DNA of 64,000 bases, from contig NZ_JOGX01000003.1 in assembly GCF_000719555.1 (NCBI RefSeq), positions 62,001 through 126,000 on the forward strand, written 5' to 3'. Every line of letters starts with the position of its first letter. The first letter of the stretch is position 1. Origin of the DNA: Streptomyces sp. NRRL F-5727. GTDB taxonomy: Bacteria > Actinomycetota > Actinomycetes > Streptomycetales > Streptomycetaceae. Shown in pieces: positions 1 through 14,281 of this stretch. The notes beneath the pieces were generated by a model. That model was not told where the DNA came from. It saw only the letters and a list, made by a program, of their open reading frames with translations, and ran no database searches. The position numbers and the translations under genes were made by a program.

Positions 1-2140
<2,140 letters not shown>

Positions 2141-2181
2141 TGCTGGTGGTCAGTCCTTTCGTGCGGTCAGCTGAGACCGAC

Positions 2182-4553
<2,372 letters not shown>

Positions 4554-5114
4554 CTACCCGTACGTATCCCCGGGCCCCACAGACCCCGGCGCCCGCAACG
4601 GCCCGAACCGCCGCGCACCCGCCCCCGGCCCCAGCACCTTGATCAACCGCACGGTCCCGTGCCCAAGGTCCTCGTTGAGCCGGGCGACCAGCGTCGGCGC
4701 GAGCAACCGCAGCTGCGTCGCCCACGCCGTCGAGTCGCACTGCACGGTCAGCACGCGCGCGTCCGGCTCCTCCTCGTACTTCACCGGTACGCAGTGCTTG
4801 GCGAGGTCCTCCCCGACGATCTGCGGCCACCGACCCATGACCCCGCCGACCGCGGCCGGCGTCTCCCAGCCCCGCTCGGCGAGCAGCCGGTTGATCGCGG
4901 CGCCGAGCGCCATCGGGTCCCGCCCGTCGGCACGCGCGCCGGAGCGCAGGCCGCCGCCGCGCCGGGCCTGCTTCTTCTGCTGCGCGGCCGCCCCACGCGC
5001 GCGTGCCTGCTCCTTCGCGGCGCGCAGGGCGACCCGGGCGAGGTCCACCCCCGAGGGCTCGGGGGCCGCGGGCTTGTCCACAGGCTGTGGGGAAGTTTCC
5101 TCGGTGCCGCTCAT
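4554..5114 (-). CDS. DUF721 / DciA-family protein
   Basis: 186 aa. DciA is the ancestral loader of the replicative helicase DnaB in bacteria without DnaC/DnaI, and DUF721 is its family. The DciA-like part covers about residues 65-150 ([17 protein letters not shown], then [12 protein letters not shown] and [19 protein letters not shown]). The N-terminal 60 residues are low-complexity, basic and Ala/Gln-rich, as in actinobacterial members. The start ATG overlaps the recF stop (ATGA, 5111-5114), so translation is coupled to recF. A consensus DnaA box (TTGTCCACA, 5074-5082) lies inside its 5' end. Function as helicase loader is inferred from the family only. Confidence 0.85.
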   Translation of the reverse strand: MSGTEETSPQPVDKPAAPEPSGVDLARVALRAAKEQARARGAAAQQKKQARRGGGLRSGARADGRDPMALGAAINRLLAERGWETPAAVGGVMGRWPQIVGEDLAKHCVPVKYEEEPDARVLTVQCDSTAWATQLRLLAPTLVARLNEDLGHGTVRLIKVLGPGAGARRFGPLRAPGSVGPGDTYG

Positions 5115-6232
5115 ACGCGCTCCACCGTCCCTCCGCTCACCGCGTACCGCGTCCCCGCCAGGACGCCCGGCACGTCGTCGTCGACCGCCGCGGTCACCAG
5201 CACCTGCTCGCCGTGGGCCACCAGCTCGGCCAGCCGCTCGCGCCGGCGCGCGTCCAGCTCGGCGAAGACGTCGTCCAGGACGAGGACCGGCTCGTTGCCC
5301 TCGGAGCGCAGCAGGTCGTACGAGGCGAGGCGGAGCGCCAGCGCGTACGACCAGGACTCGCCGTGGCTCGCGTACCCCTTGGCCGGCAGGTCGCCGAGGC
5401 GGAGCAGCAGCTCGTCCCGGTGCGGGCCGACGAGGGTGACCCCGCGCTCGATCTCCTGCTTGCGGGCCTCCGCGAGGGCGGCGATCAGCTGCTCGTACAG
5501 CTCCTCGCGGGTGTGTCCGGTGCCGGGGGCGGAAGGCCGGTACTCCAGCAGAATCGGTCCGCCGCCGGGCGCGAGCTGTTCGTACGCCTTGTCCGCGAGC
5601 GGCTGGAGGGTGTGGACGAGGTCGAGACGCTGGGCGAGCAGCTCGGCGCCGGCCCGGGCCAGGTGCTGGTCCCAGACGTCGAGGGTGGAGAGGTCCATGC
5701 CGCGGCCGCCGTGCCGGCGGGCCATCGCGGCGGACTTCAGCAGGGTGTTCCGCTGCTTCAGCACCCGCTCGTAGTCGGAGCGCACGCCCGCCATGCGCGG
5801 CGCGCGCGCCGTGATCAGTTCGTCGAGGAAGCGCCGGCGCTCGCCGGGGTCGCCCTTGATCAGCGACAGGTCCTCGGGGGCGAAGAGCACGGTCCGCACG
5901 ATGCCGAGCACGTCACGCGGTCTGACCTGCGAGGACCTGTTGATGCGGGCACGGTTGGCGCGGCCCGGGTTGAGCTCCAGCTCGACCAGCTGGGAGCGCT
6001 CGCCCTGGGTGACGGCGGCCCGGATGACGGCCCGCTCGGCGCCCATCCGCACCAGCGGGGCGTCCGAGGCGACGCGGTGGCTGCCGAGGGTGGCGAGATA
6101 GCCGACGGCCTCGACGAGATTGGTCTTGCCCTGGCCGTTCGCCCCCACGAACGCGGTGACGCCCGGGTCGAGGGGTACCTCGGCCCGGGCGTACGAGCGG
6201 AAGTCGGCCAGCGAGAGATGCGTGACGTGCAT
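5111..6232 (-). CDS. recF: DNA replication and repair protein RecF
   Basis: SMC-like ATPase that helps load RecA at gaps. 373 aa from ATG 6232 ([18 protein letters not shown]), the usual RecF N-terminus; the frame is open upstream but without RecF similarity. Walker A is [14 protein letters not shown] near residue 30. The C-terminal [11 protein letters not shown] and [19 protein letters not shown] supply signature and Walker B/D-loop residues. It follows gnd by 59 bases on the same strand and overlaps the downstream DUF721 gene by four bases. Confidence 0.97.
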   Translation of the reverse strand: MHVTHLSLADFRSYARAEVPLDPGVTAFVGANGQGKTNLVEAVGYLATLGSHRVASDAPLVRMGAERAVIRAAVTQGERSQLVELELNPGRANRARINRSSQVRPRDVLGIVRTVLFAPEDLSLIKGDPGERRRFLDELITARAPRMAGVRSDYERVLKQRNTLLKSAAMARRHGGRGMDLSTLDVWDQHLARAGAELLAQRLDLVHTLQPLADKAYEQLAPGGGPILLEYRPSAPGTGHTREELYEQLIAALAEARKQEIERGVTLVGPHRDELLLRLGDLPAKGYASHGESWSYALALRLASYDLLRSEGNEPVLVLDDVFAELDARRRERLAELVAHGEQVLVTAAVDDDVPGVLAGTRYAVSGGTVERV

Positions 6233-6291
6233 GGTGGGCGCCGGCCTTCCCCCGGTCGCTGTGCACCGGGTGGTGCACAGCCTGTGGATTG

Positions 6292-7167
6292 CTACTTCTT
6301 CTCGACCGCGTGGCCGCCGAACTGGTTGCGCAGCGCGGCGATCATCTTCATCTGCGGCGAGTCGTCCTGGCGGGACGCGAACCGCGCGAACAGCGACGCG
6401 GTGATCGCCGGGAGCGGTACGGCGTTGTCGATGGCGGCCTCGACGGTCCACCGGCCCTCGCCGGAGTCCGACGCGTAGCCGCGCAGCTGGTCCAGGTGCT
6501 CGTCCTCGTCGAGGGCGTTGACCGCGAGGTCGAGCAGCCAGGAACGGATGACCGTGCCCTCCTGCCAGGAGCGGAAGATCTCGCGGACGTTCTCCACGGA
6601 GTCGACCTTCTCCAGGAGCTCCCAGCCCTCGGCGTACGCCTGCATCATCGCGTACTCGATGCCGTTGTGGACCATCTTCGCGAAGTGGCCCGCGCCGACC
6701 TTGCCCGCGTGCACGGCGCCGTACGGGCCCTCGGGCTTGAGCGCGTCGAAGATCGGCTGGACCTTCGCGACGTTCTCGGCGTCGCCGCCGTACATCAGCG
6801 CGTAGCCGTTCTCCAGGCCCCAGACGCCGCCGGAGACGCCGCAGTCGACGAAGCCGATGCCCTTGGCGGCGAGCTCCTCCGCGTGCTTCTCGTCGTCGGT
6901 CCAGCGGGAGTTCCCGCCGTCCACGACGATGTCACCGGGGGAGAGCAGCTCCGCCAGCTCGTCGACGGTGGACTGGGTCGCCGCGCCGGCGGGGACCATG
7001 ACCCACACGACGCGCGGACCCTTGAGCTTGTTCACAAGCTCTTCGAGGCTGTGGACATCGGCGAGGTCCGGGTTGCGGTCGTATCCGATGACGGTGTGGC
7101 CTGCGCGGCGGATGCGCTCGCGCATGTTGCCGCCCATCTTGCCGAGACCGACGAGACCGAGCTCCAT
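6292..7167 (-). CDS. gnd: 6-phosphogluconate dehydrogenase (decarboxylating), short form
   Basis: Oxidises 6-phosphogluconate to ribulose 5-phosphate in the pentose phosphate pathway. At 291 aa it belongs to the short (roughly 300-residue) family rather than the 470-residue enzyme. The N-terminal Rossmann fold starts [18 protein letters not shown]; the catalytic region includes [20 protein letters not shown] and the lysine in [15 protein letters not shown]. It lies between dnaN and recF, the usual Streptomyces position. A hairpin at 7203-7230 separates it from dnaN, so it may have its own promoter. Confidence 0.93.
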   Translation of the reverse strand: MELGLVGLGKMGGNMRERIRRAGHTVIGYDRNPDLADVHSLEELVNKLKGPRVVWVMVPAGAATQSTVDELAELLSPGDIVVDGGNSRWTDDEKHAEELAAKGIGFVDCGVSGGVWGLENGYALMYGGDAENVAKVQPIFDALKPEGPYGAVHAGKVGAGHFAKMVHNGIEYAMMQAYAEGWELLEKVDSVENVREIFRSWQEGTVIRSWLLDLAVNALDEDEHLDQLRGYASDSGEGRWTVEAAIDNAVPLPAITASLFARFASRQDDSPQMKMIAALRNQFGGHAVEKK

Positions 7168-7202
7168 CAGAGTGTTCCTTTAGCGTCGTGTGCGGTTCCT
7201 AC

Positions 7203-7230
7203 CCGGGTCCGAGCCTACGCCCGGACCCGG
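7203..7230 (-). terminator. Hairpin between dnaN and gnd
   Basis: Perfect nine-base arms CCGGGTCCG (7203-7211) and CGGACCCGG (7222-7230) around a ten-base loop, 60 bases past the dnaN stop. GC-rich with no T-tract, like many Streptomyces terminators. Confidence 0.5.
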
Positions 7231-7245
7231 CCGCACACCTGTGGG

Positions 7246-7305
7246 GTCAGCCGCTCAGTCGACGCCCCTCACCCGCAGGTCAGCCCGGCGTCAGCCGCTC
7301 AGTCG
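7246..7305. repeat. 16-base direct repeat of the dnaN 3' end
   Basis: GTCAGCCGCTCAGTCG occurs at 7290-7305, covering the last dnaN codons and stop, and again at 7246-7261 just downstream. The offset is 44 bases. This looks like a local duplication of the gene end. Confidence 0.7.
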
Positions 7306-8421
7306 CACCGGCATGATCAGGTACTTGTAGGCGTCGTCCGCCTCCGCGTCCACCGCCGGGCGACCGCTCAGCAGGGCGGGCTTGGTGGAGGTCGTGAAGG
7401 ACAGCTGGGCGACCGGGGAGTCGATCGCGCTCAGGCCGTCCAGCAGGAAGGTCGGGTTGAAGGCGATCGAGATGTCGTCGCCGTCCAGCTGCGCGTCGAC
7501 CCGCTCCACAGCCTGTGCGTCGTCGCTGGAGCCGGCCTCCAGGATGAGGACGCCCTGCTCGAAGCTGAGGCGGACGGGCGTGTTGCGCTCGGCGACCAGG
7601 GCCACGCGCTTGACGGCCTCCACGAAGGGGGCGGTCTCGATCACCGCGACCGAGTTGAACTCGGTGGGGAAGAGCGTGCGGTACTTCGGGAGGTCGCCCT
7701 CCAGGAGGCGGGTGGTGGTGCGGCGGCCCGCGCCCTCGAAGCCGATGAGGCCCTCGCCCTTGCCGGAGCCGGAGAGCGCCAGCGTGACGGTGTCGCCGCT
7801 GGTGAGCGCCTTCGCGGTGTCCAGGAGGGTCTTCGCGGGCACCAGGGCGACCGCGGAGGCGTCCGGGGACTCCGGCTTCCACAGGAACTCGCGGACCGCG
7901 AAGCGGTAGCGGTCGGTGGAGGCCAGGGTGACGGTGTCGCCCTCGATCTCGATGCGCACACCGGTGAGGACGGGCAGCGTGTCGTCACGGCCGGCGGCGA
8001 TGGCCACCTGGGCGGCGGCGGCGGCGAAGACCTCGCCGGGGACGGTGCCGGTCGCGGTGGGCATCTCCGGCAGCGCCGGGTACTCCTCCACAGGGAGGGT
8101 GTGGAGGGTGAAGCGGGAGGAGCCGCAGACAACGGTCGCCCGTACACCGTCTGTGGAGATCTCCACCGGACGGTTGGGGAGGGCGCGGCAGATGTCGGCG
8201 AGGAGGCGGCCGGAGACGAGGACGGTGCCGTCCTCCTCGACCTCGGCCTCGACGGAGACGCGGGCGGAGACCTCGTAGTCGAAGCTCGAGAAGCTCAGCG
8301 CGCCGTCCTCGGCCTTCAGCAGAAGGCCCGCGAGTACGGGAGCCGGCGGACGGGCCGGAAGGCTGCGGGCCACCCACGCCACCGCCTCCGCGAGTACATC
8401 GCGCTCCACCCGGATCTTCAC
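7291..8421 (-). CDS. dnaN: DNA polymerase III sliding clamp (beta subunit)
   Basis: Ring-shaped processivity clamp for the replicative polymerase, 376 aa, the normal length for three clamp-fold repeats. Starts at GTG 8421 (MKIRVERDVLAEAVAWVARSL), preceded by GGAGG in the minus-strand sequence GCAGGAGGCGGTTCCG. The C-terminus ends LLIMPVRLSG-like (YLIMPVRLSG), the conserved clamp ending. The start abuts oriC, so promoter and DnaA-responsive elements probably lie inside the origin. Confidence 0.98.
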   Translation of the reverse strand: MKIRVERDVLAEAVAWVARSLPARPPAPVLAGLLLKAEDGALSFSSFDYEVSARVSVEAEVEEDGTVLVSGRLLADICRALPNRPVEISTDGVRATVVCGSSRFTLHTLPVEEYPALPEMPTATGTVPGEVFAAAAAQVAIAAGRDDTLPVLTGVRIEIEGDTVTLASTDRYRFAVREFLWKPESPDASAVALVPAKTLLDTAKALTSGDTVTLALSGSGKGEGLIGFEGAGRRTTTRLLEGDLPKYRTLFPTEFNSVAVIETAPFVEAVKRVALVAERNTPVRLSFEQGVLILEAGSSDDAQAVERVDAQLDGDDISIAFNPTFLLDGLSAIDSPVAQLSFTTSTKPALLSGRPAVDAEADDAYKYLIMPVRLSG

Positions 8422-9264
8422 CGGAACCGCCTCCTGCTTGTTGCTGGCTCTTCGTCGACTGCGGGATCCAGTCTGACGTACGCCGCCGACACTCGGTGCG
8501 GCTCGGGGTCAAGTCGTGACGAGAGCGCGTCAGGGCTCCGGCGCCGAGTTGTGCACAGGCCCCGCTTCAAAACGATTCCCGGGCTAACTATGAGTGGAAG
8601 TAGTAGTAGGGCCTGTGGAAACCGTGGATAACGCCATCTGCGCAGGTCAGAGCCCGTTTTTTGTCCACTGCCCCTGTGGGTGGAACCGGTGGACAACCAC
8701 GGTTCTCTGTGGACACGCGAAAGTTCTGCACACCCGATACACAGGCGAGGGGTAGTTCTCCCCAGTGCTGTCCCCAGCTTTCCCCAGGTTCCCCACAGCC
8801 CAAACGTCTCCCTTGGTGTGACGCCTTTCACTCCGGCTGGTGAGAGGGGGTGTTTTGTTGCCGAACAGTGGACAGCGGTGTGGAGAAGCTGTGGGCAACC
8901 GGCCCGCCCCTGTGGGCAGCCGGTGGACAACTCTTCGGGCCCCCTGTGGACGAAAGATTCATCCACAGCCTGTGGAGATCGGTTGCCAACAAATCCACAC
9001 CCCTCTGAGCTGGCGTGATGGTCTGTCACCAGCCCGGCCTGTGGACACAATCCGGATAACTCGACAGTCCCCACCCTGTGGACGGGAGATCATCCCCCAA
9101 TCTGTGGAGAACCCGCCACCGGAACGGAGTAATCGAACACGGCCATCCGGGGCATGGCGCCTCGTGGCGTCCGGACGCCACCGACAGCCCCACCGCAGCC
9201 CCACCGACAGCCCCACCGCAGCCCCATTCGACAGACGCCATCGACAGACGTCTCCCGGCAACGC
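8422..9264. other. Chromosomal replication origin oriC
   Basis: Non-coding dnaA-dnaN interval dense in DnaA-box-like nonamers (Streptomyces consensus TTGTCCACA). Forward-strand examples: 8549-8557, 8661-8669, 8789-8797, 8959-8967, 8991-8999. Reverse-strand examples: 8623-8631, 8688-8696, 8708-8716, 8890-8898, 8911-8919, 8922-8930, 8945-8953, 8971-8979, 9040-9048, 9077-9085, 9103-9111. Most differ by one or two bases from consensus. The stretch from 8580 to 8640 is somewhat AT-richer than its surroundings and could be the unwinding region, but that is inference. Many boxes in varied orientation and spacing is typical of streptomycete origins. No genuine gene lies inside. Confidence 0.96.
9180..9225. 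repeat. Tandem repeat, 2 x 23 bp, dnaA-proximal edge of oriC
   Basis: Two identical copies (9180-9202 and 9203-9225) of a 23-base unit beginning ACCGACAGCCCC and ending GCAGCCCC, with partial GACAG echoes to 9250. No DnaA box is included. Confidence 0.85.
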
Positions 9265-9302
9265 CGAAGGGCGCCCCGGGAGGTGTCCCGGAGCGCCCTT
9301 CG
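9265..9302 (-). terminator. dnaA terminator
   Basis: Outer arms CGAAGGGCGC (9265-9274) and GCGCCCTTCG (9293-9302) with inner complementary CCCGGGA/TCCCGG, 20 bases past the dnaA stop. A strong GC-rich stem that should stop dnaA transcription before it enters oriC. Confidence 0.8.
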
Positions 9303-9321
9303 AGGCACGTACGGCGGTGTG

Positions 9322-11106
9322 TCAGCCGTTCTTGATGCGGTTGGTCAGCTCGGTGACCTGGTTGTAGATGGAGCGCCGCTCCGCCATCAGGGCCCGGATC
9401 TTCCGGTCCGCGTGCATCACCGTCGTGTGGTCGCGGCCACCGAACTGCGCACCGATCTTCGGCAGCGACAGATCGGTGAGCTCCCGGCACAGGTACATGG
9501 CGATCTGGCGGGCCGTCACCAGCACCCGGCTGCGGGAGGAACCGCAGAGGTCCTCCACCGTCAGCCCGAAGTAGTCGGCCGTGGCCGCCATGATGGCCGG
9601 CGCCGTGATCTCCGGCGACGAGTCCTCGCCGCCCGGGATCAGGTCCTTGAGGACGATCTCGGTCAGCCCCAGGTCCACCGGCTGCCGGTTGAGGCTCGCG
9701 AAGGCCGTCACCCGGATCAGCGCGCCCTCCAGCTCGCGGATGTTCCGCGAGATCCGGGAGGCGATGAACTCCAGCACCTCCGGCGGGGCGTTCAGCTGCT
9801 CCTGCACCGCCTTCTTGCGGAGGATCGCGATGCGCGTCTCCAGCTCCGGCGGCTGCACGTCGGTGGTGAGTCCCCACTCGAAGCGGTTGCGCAGCCGGTC
9901 CTCCAGGGTCACCAGCTGCTTGGGAGGCCGGTCCGAGGAGAGCACGATCTGCTTGTTCGCGTTGTGGAGCGTGTTGAAGGTGTGGAAGAACTCCTCCTGC
10001 GTCGACTCCTTGCTCGCGAGGAACTGGATGTCGTCGACGAGCAGGATGTCCACGTCGCGGTAGCGCTTGCGGAAGGCGTCGCCCTTGCCGTCGCGGATCG
10101 AGTTGATGAACTCGTTGGTGAACTCCTCCGAGCTCACGTACCGCACGCGCGTGCCGGGGTAGAGGCTCCGCGCGTAGTGCCCGATGGCGTGCAGCAGGTG
10201 CGTCTTGCCGAGCCCCGACTCGCCGTAGATGAAGAGGGGGTTGTACGCCTTCGCCGGCGCCTCGGCCACCGCGACCGCGGCCGCGTGGGCGAACCGGTTC
10301 GAGGAACCGATGACGAAGGTGTCGAAGAGGTACTTCGGGTTCAGGCGCGCGTGCGGCTCGCCGGGCCCGCCGGAGCCGGAGCCCGTACCGGAGGAGCCGA
10401 GCGAGCCCTGGCCGATGCCCGGACCCACGCCCTGGCCGCCGGCGCCAGGCCCGGGCCGCGGACCGGCCCCCGGCGGCTCGGGCAGCTCGGCGCGCTCGGG
10501 CCGCTGCGGCTGCTCGTAGCCGCGGGAGGGCTCGTCGTAGCGCGGCAGCCCGGTCTGCTCCGGGGCCGGGCCGGTGTACGGGGCGCGCTCGGGGAAACCG
10601 CCGAGGCGCGGCTGCTGCCAGGAGAGGTCCTCCTGGGACCGCGGCCAGGCGCCCGGCTCGGGGCGCGGCGGCTGCGGGTAGTCCGGGTAGGCGGGGCGCG
10701 CGGTGGGCAGCCCGTCGTCGGACAGCGCCCGGTGGCCGTACCCGTCGTACTTCTCGTACGGCTCGGGCTGCGGCCGCTCGTCGTAGCGGGGCTGTGGCGG
10801 CCGGCCGGGGGAGGGCGCGGGCGGCTGTTCGCCGACGGAGTCGTCGACGGTGATCGCGATCCGGATCGGGCGGCCGCACTCGCGGCTGAGGGTCTCGCTG
10901 ATCAGCGGGGCCAGCCGGCCCTCCAGGACCCGCTTGCCCCATTCGTTGGGGACGGCGAGCAGGGCCGTGTCGGCGACCAGGGCGAGCGGCTGGCAGCGCT
11001 CGATCCACTGTTTGTCCTTCGGCTCGATGCCCTGCTGTCCTTCTCCGAGCAGCTGGTCGAGCACGCGTGGCCACACTGCGGCAAGATCGGCAGGTACGTC
11101 AGCCAC
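9322..11106 (-). CDS. dnaA: Chromosomal replication initiator DnaA
   Basis: AAA+ initiator that binds the boxes of oriC and opens the duplex. 594 aa from GTG 11106. Domain I is residues 1-90 ([20 protein letters not shown]). Domain II is a very long Pro/Gly/Arg/Glu-rich linker (about residues 95-250), a streptomycete trait that explains the extra length over the roughly 450-residue norm. Walker A is [16 protein letters not shown], Walker [12 protein letters not shown], and the DNA-binding signature [19 protein letters not shown] lies near the C-terminus. DnaA boxes in its own promoter region suggest autoregulation. Transcribed towards oriC, head-on to the rightward fork. Confidence 0.99.
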   Translation of the reverse strand: MADVPADLAAVWPRVLDQLLGEGQQGIEPKDKQWIERCQPLALVADTALLAVPNEWGKRVLEGRLAPLISETLSRECGRPIRIAITVDDSVGEQPPAPSPGRPPQPRYDERPQPEPYEKYDGYGHRALSDDGLPTARPAYPDYPQPPRPEPGAWPRSQEDLSWQQPRLGGFPERAPYTGPAPEQTGLPRYDEPSRGYEQPQRPERAELPEPPGAGPRPGPGAGGQGVGPGIGQGSLGSSGTGSGSGGPGEPHARLNPKYLFDTFVIGSSNRFAHAAAVAVAEAPAKAYNPLFIYGESGLGKTHLLHAIGHYARSLYPGTRVRYVSSEEFTNEFINSIRDGKGDAFRKRYRDVDILLVDDIQFLASKESTQEEFFHTFNTLHNANKQIVLSSDRPPKQLVTLEDRLRNRFEWGLTTDVQPPELETRIAILRKKAVQEQLNAPPEVLEFIASRISRNIRELEGALIRVTAFASLNRQPVDLGLTEIVLKDLIPGGEDSSPEITAPAIMAATADYFGLTVEDLCGSSRSRVLVTARQIAMYLCRELTDLSLPKIGAQFGGRDHTTVMHADRKIRALMAERRSIYNQVTELTNRIKNG

Positions 11107-11462
11107 AGGGCACGCTTTCTCGCAGGTCCCACGAATGTGTGGTTCTCGGGACGACAGGAACAGAACGGAAGAGACAGTCGAGTCCAGTCACGGTAGTCGT
11201 GGCGGCTGACGTGGTTCAAGTTGTTGTCCACAGCCTGTGCACAAAGGGGCCCGCCGACGGGTCGGTTTGACCGGATGGCGTAACCGCGCGTACCGTAACC
11301 AGGTCGAGTTGTCGATGGCTGCTGCCGCCTGCCTCCGATGGGCAAAGATCACCTTGTGTGGTCGCGTAGCGGTGCACTCGAGCGTATGCGAGCTACTCGT
11401 GGGCGCACGGTGACAGCCAGGCGATGTCCCGCCACCACCCGAATCATTTCTGGAGCCCCCGA
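11107..11462. promoter_or_regulatory. Divergent dnaA / rpmH promoter region with DnaA boxes
   Basis: 356-base gap between divergent dnaA and rpmH. It contains a consensus DnaA box TTGTCCACA at 11224-11232 and an inverted near-consensus box (TTGTGCACA on the minus strand) at 11236-11244, about 120 bases upstream of the dnaA start, so DnaA probably represses its own promoter. A GGTTACG repeat lies near 11280-11310 on the minus strand. I could not fix -35/-10 hexamers for either gene. Confidence 0.75.
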
Positions 11463-11600
11463 GTGAGCAAGCGCACCTTCCAGCCGAACAACCGTCGTCG
11501 CGCGAAGACCCACGGCTTCCGCCTGCGCATGCGTACCCGTGCCGGCCGCGCCATCCTGGCGAACCGCCGTGCCAAGGGTCGCGCGAGCCTGTCCGCCTGA
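11463..11600 (+). CDS. rpmH: 50S ribosomal protein L34
   Basis: 45-residue, very basic protein of the large subunit: [15 protein letters not shown] through [18 protein letters not shown] start at 11463. The family is universal and this position (divergent from dnaA, before rnpA) is conserved. It is too short to be noticed by length alone; identification rests on the near-invariant sequence. Confidence 0.98.
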   Translation: MSKRTFQPNNRRRAKTHGFRLRMRTRAGRAILANRRAKGRASLSA

Positions 11601-11620
11601 TCTTCTAAACAGGTCATGAC

Positions 11621-11992
11621 GTGCTGCCTACCGAGAATCGGCTGAGGCGGCGCGAGGACTTCGCAACCGCGGTACGCCGAGGACGCCGGGCCGGTCGCCC
11701 GCTCCTCGTCGTCCACCTACGAAGCGGTGCAACGGACCCGCACGCGCCTGGGGAGAGCGCTCCCCCGACGCGTGCGGGTTTCGTCGTGAGCAAGGCCGTG
11801 GGCGGTGCGGTCGTCCGCAACCAGGTGAAGCGTCGTCTGCGCCACCTCGTCCGCGACCGGCTGTCCGCGCTGCCCCCCGGTAGCCTGGTGGTCGTACGGG
11901 CGTTGCCCGGAGCCGGTGACGCCGACCACGCCCACCTGGCCCGCGACCTGGACGCCGCTCTCCAGCGGCTGCTGGGAGGGGGTACGCGATGA
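11621..11992 (+). CDS. rnpA: Ribonuclease P protein component
   Basis: Basic protein that assists the RNase P RNA in maturing tRNA 5' ends. 123 aa from GTG 11621 ([21 protein letters not shown]). The RNR-type signature is present as [16 protein letters not shown]. The stop overlaps the yidD start (ATGA, 11989-11992), giving a translationally coupled rpmH-rnpA-yidD-yidC series. Confidence 0.97.
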   Translation: MLPTENRLRRREDFATAVRRGRRAGRPLLVVHLRSGATDPHAPGESAPPTRAGFVVSKAVGGAVVRNQVKRRLRHLVRDRLSALPPGSLVVVRALPGAGDADHAHLARDLDAALQRLLGGGTR

Positions 11993-12315
11993 AGTACCCG
12001 TTCCTCGCCCTCATCAAGCTGTACCAGTGGACGATCAGCCCGCTTCTGGGCGACGTCTGCCGGTACTACCCGTCGTGTTCCCACTACGGATTCACGGCCA
12101 TAGACCGGCATGGCGCGATCAAGGGCATCGCCCTGACCGCCTGGCGCATCCTGCGGTGCAACCCGTGGTCGCCGGGCGGAGTGGACCATGTCCCCCCGCG
12201 GAAGCGTCCGCGCTGGCACGAGATGCTCAGGAACGCGCTGCGCGGCGACAAGGGCGGGATCTCCGCCGAGACGAGCCCGGCCGCAGAGACCTCGCCCAAT
12301 GCTCAAGGAGCCTGA
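11989..12315 (+). CDS. yidD: Membrane protein insertion efficiency factor YidD
   Basis: 108 aa. Short membrane-associated protein that helps YidC insert proteins. The core motif [11 protein letters not shown] and the [18 protein letters not shown] segment are characteristic of the family. About 30 extra C-terminal residues rich in Glu/Ala/Ser have no obvious motif. Four-base overlap with rnpA and three bases before yidC. Confidence 0.96.
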   Translation: MKYPFLALIKLYQWTISPLLGDVCRYYPSCSHYGFTAIDRHGAIKGIALTAWRILRCNPWSPGGVDHVPPRKRPRWHEMLRNALRGDKGGISAETSPAAETSPNAQGA

Positions 12316-12318
12316 TTA

Positions 12319-13611
12319 GTGGACACGATTGCCAGTCTGTTCAGCTTCATCACCTGGCCCGTTTCCTGGGTCATCGTCCAGTTCCACAAGCTGTACGGGG
12401 CCGTCTTCGGTCCTGACACGGGCTGGGCCTGGGGTCTGTCGATCGTGTCCCTCGTGGTGCTGATCCGCATCTGCCTGATCCCGCTCTTCGTGAAGCAGAT
12501 CAAGGCGACGCGGAACATGCAGGCGCTCCAGCCGAAGATGAAGGCGATCCAGGAGCGCTACAAGAGCGACAAGCAGCGTCAGTCCGAAGAGATGATGAAG
12601 CTGTACAAGGAGACGGGCACCAACCCGCTCTCCTCGTGCCTTCCCATCCTCGCCCAGTCGCCGTTCTTCTTCGCCCTGTACCACGTGCTGTCCAACATCG
12701 CGTCGGGCAAGGAGATCGGTGTCCTCAACCAGGAGCTGGTCGACAGCGCCCGTCAGGCGCACATCTTCGGTGCCCCGATCGCCTCGAAGTTCATGGACTC
12801 GCCCGAGGCCGTCGCGGCCCTCGGCGCCTCGCTGACCGATGTCCGCGTCGTCACCGCGATCATGATCGTCCTGATGTCGGCCTCGCAGTTCTTCACCCAG
12901 CGCCAGCTGATGATGAAGAACGTCGACCTCTCGGTGAAGACCCCGTACATGCAGCAGCAGAAGATGCTCATGTACATCTTCCCGGTGATCTTCGCCGTCA
13001 TGGGCATCAACTTCCCCGTCGGTGTCCTCGTCTACTGGCTGACCACCAACGTGTGGACCATGGGCCAGCAGATGTACGTGATCAACCAGAACCCGACCCC
13101 GGGCAGCAAGGCGCAGGACTCCTACCTCCAGCGCCTGCTGAAGAGCGTCACGCACCACGGTGAGGTCCGCAGCCGGCGCCACAAGGCCGTCGTCAAGGCG
13201 ATCGTCGCCAAGGGCTCCGACCGCAACGAGAACGAGCGCCGCTTCATCGGCGCCCTGTCCAAGGCCGGCTTCGCCGCCCAGGCCGACGGCACCGTGGTGA
13301 AGAGCGACGCCGCCGTCGCCGAGGCCGAGGGCACCGCCGCCCCCAAGCGGCAGCAGCCCAAGCGCCAGACCAAGGCCCAGCGCCAGGCCGGCGGCCAGCA
13401 GGCCAAGGGCGACGAGGCCGTCACCGAGACCGCCGAGGAGTCCGCGGGCGAGACCGCCCAGGACACCGGGGCGAAGACCTCGCTGGAGAAGAAGCCCGAG
13501 ACGCCCGCCAAGGGCGGCACGCAGGGTGGCGGCCGCAGCCGCGCCAACTCCGGCGGCTCCCGCCAGCGCAAGGGCCAGCAGCGGCCCAAGCACCCGTCCT
13601 CCAAGAAGTAG
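12319..13611 (+). CDS. yidC: Membrane protein insertase YidC
   Basis: 430 aa from GTG 12319. YidC/Oxa1/Alb3 insertase, working alone or with SecYEG. Membrane segments are visible near residues 5-20, 30-60 ([21 protein letters not shown]), 110-130 and 175-245, with the conserved cytoplasmic coil [21 protein letters not shown] between. The last about 150 residues form a hydrophilic Lys/Gln/Ala-rich tail ending RPKHPSSKK, probably contacting the ribosome. It lacks the large periplasmic domain of proteobacterial YidC, as expected. Confidence 0.97.
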   Translation: MDTIASLFSFITWPVSWVIVQFHKLYGAVFGPDTGWAWGLSIVSLVVLIRICLIPLFVKQIKATRNMQALQPKMKAIQERYKSDKQRQSEEMMKLYKETGTNPLSSCLPILAQSPFFFALYHVLSNIASGKEIGVLNQELVDSARQAHIFGAPIASKFMDSPEAVAALGASLTDVRVVTAIMIVLMSASQFFTQRQLMMKNVDLSVKTPYMQQQKMLMYIFPVIFAVMGINFPVGVLVYWLTTNVWTMGQQMYVINQNPTPGSKAQDSYLQRLLKSVTHHGEVRSRRHKAVVKAIVAKGSDRNENERRFIGALSKAGFAAQADGTVVKSDAAVAEAEGTAAPKRQQPKRQTKAQRQAGGQQAKGDEAVTETAEESAGETAQDTGAKTSLEKKPETPAKGGTQGGGRSRANSGGSRQRKGQQRPKHPSSKK

Positions 13612-13650
13612 AAGCGTCCCCGTAGCTTCGTAGCCAGAAGGAGTCCATCC

Positions 13651-14163
13651 GTGACGGAAGGCACCACCTCCGCCGCCGCCGAGGGTGGCGACACCCTGAC
13701 CCGCCTGGAGCAGGAGGGTGAGATCGCGGCCGACTACCTTGAGGGTCTGCTCGACATCGCCGACCTCGACGGCGACATCGACATGGACGTCGAGGCGGAC
13801 CGGGCCGCGGTCTCGATCATCAGCGACTCCGGCAGCCGCGACCTGCAGAAGCTCGTGGGCCGCGACGGCGAGGTGCTGGAGGCGCTCCAGGAGCTGACCC
13901 GCCTGGCGGTGCACCGGGAGACCGGTGACCGCAGCCGGCTGATGCTCGACATCGCCGGGTTCCGCGCGCAGAAGCGCACGGAGCTGGCCCAGATCGGCGC
14001 CAAGGCCGCGGACGAGGTGAAGTCCACCGGCCAGCCGGTCAAGCTGGACCCGATGACCCCGTTCGAGCGCAAGGTCGTGCACGACGCGGTCGCCGCCGCC
14101 GGTCTGCGCAGCGAGTCCGAGGGCGAGGAGCCGCAGCGCTTCGTCGTCGTCCTCCCTGCCTGA
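13651..14163 (+). CDS. jag: Jag / KhpB-type KH-R3H RNA-binding protein
   Basis: 170 aa, GTG start 13651 with GAAGGAG nine bases upstream. The KH-like domain spans about residues 35-100 (LVGRDGEVLEALQELTRLAV). The C-terminal R3H domain is marked by MTPFERKVVHDAVAAAGLRSESEG (quoted here in part: ERKVVHDA), with the R-x3-H signature. Proteins of this group sit next to yidC in most Gram-positive bacteria and influence cell elongation through RNA binding; that role is known for firmicutes and only inferred here. Confidence 0.93.
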   Translation: MTEGTTSAAAEGGDTLTRLEQEGEIAADYLEGLLDIADLDGDIDMDVEADRAAVSIISDSGSRDLQKLVGRDGEVLEALQELTRLAVHRETGDRSRLMLDIAGFRAQKRTELAQIGAKAADEVKSTGQPVKLDPMTPFERKVVHDAVAAAGLRSESEGEEPQRFVVVLPA

Positions 14164-14177
14164 CCCCCCTCATCGCG

Positions 14178-14207
14178 TCGGCCCCGTCTGTTCGCAGACG
14201 GGGCCGA
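14178..14207 (+). terminator. Terminator after jag
   Basis: Perfect 13-base arms TCGGCCCCGTCTG (14178-14190) and its complement (14195-14207) closed by a TTCG tetraloop and followed by TCTTTGTC. It ends the rpmH-jag run before rsmG. Confidence 0.85.
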
Positions 14208-14281
14208 TCTTTGTCAGCCTGATAGTTCAGCCACCACAGTGCGCTCGCACGGTACGCGTGCGGCACGGAAGGACGGTTCCC

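Noticed and set aside
8588..9335. Small ORFs inside oriC on both strands
   Set aside because: They consist of translated DnaA boxes (such as repeated CPQ/VDN/LST patterns) and have no ribosome sites.
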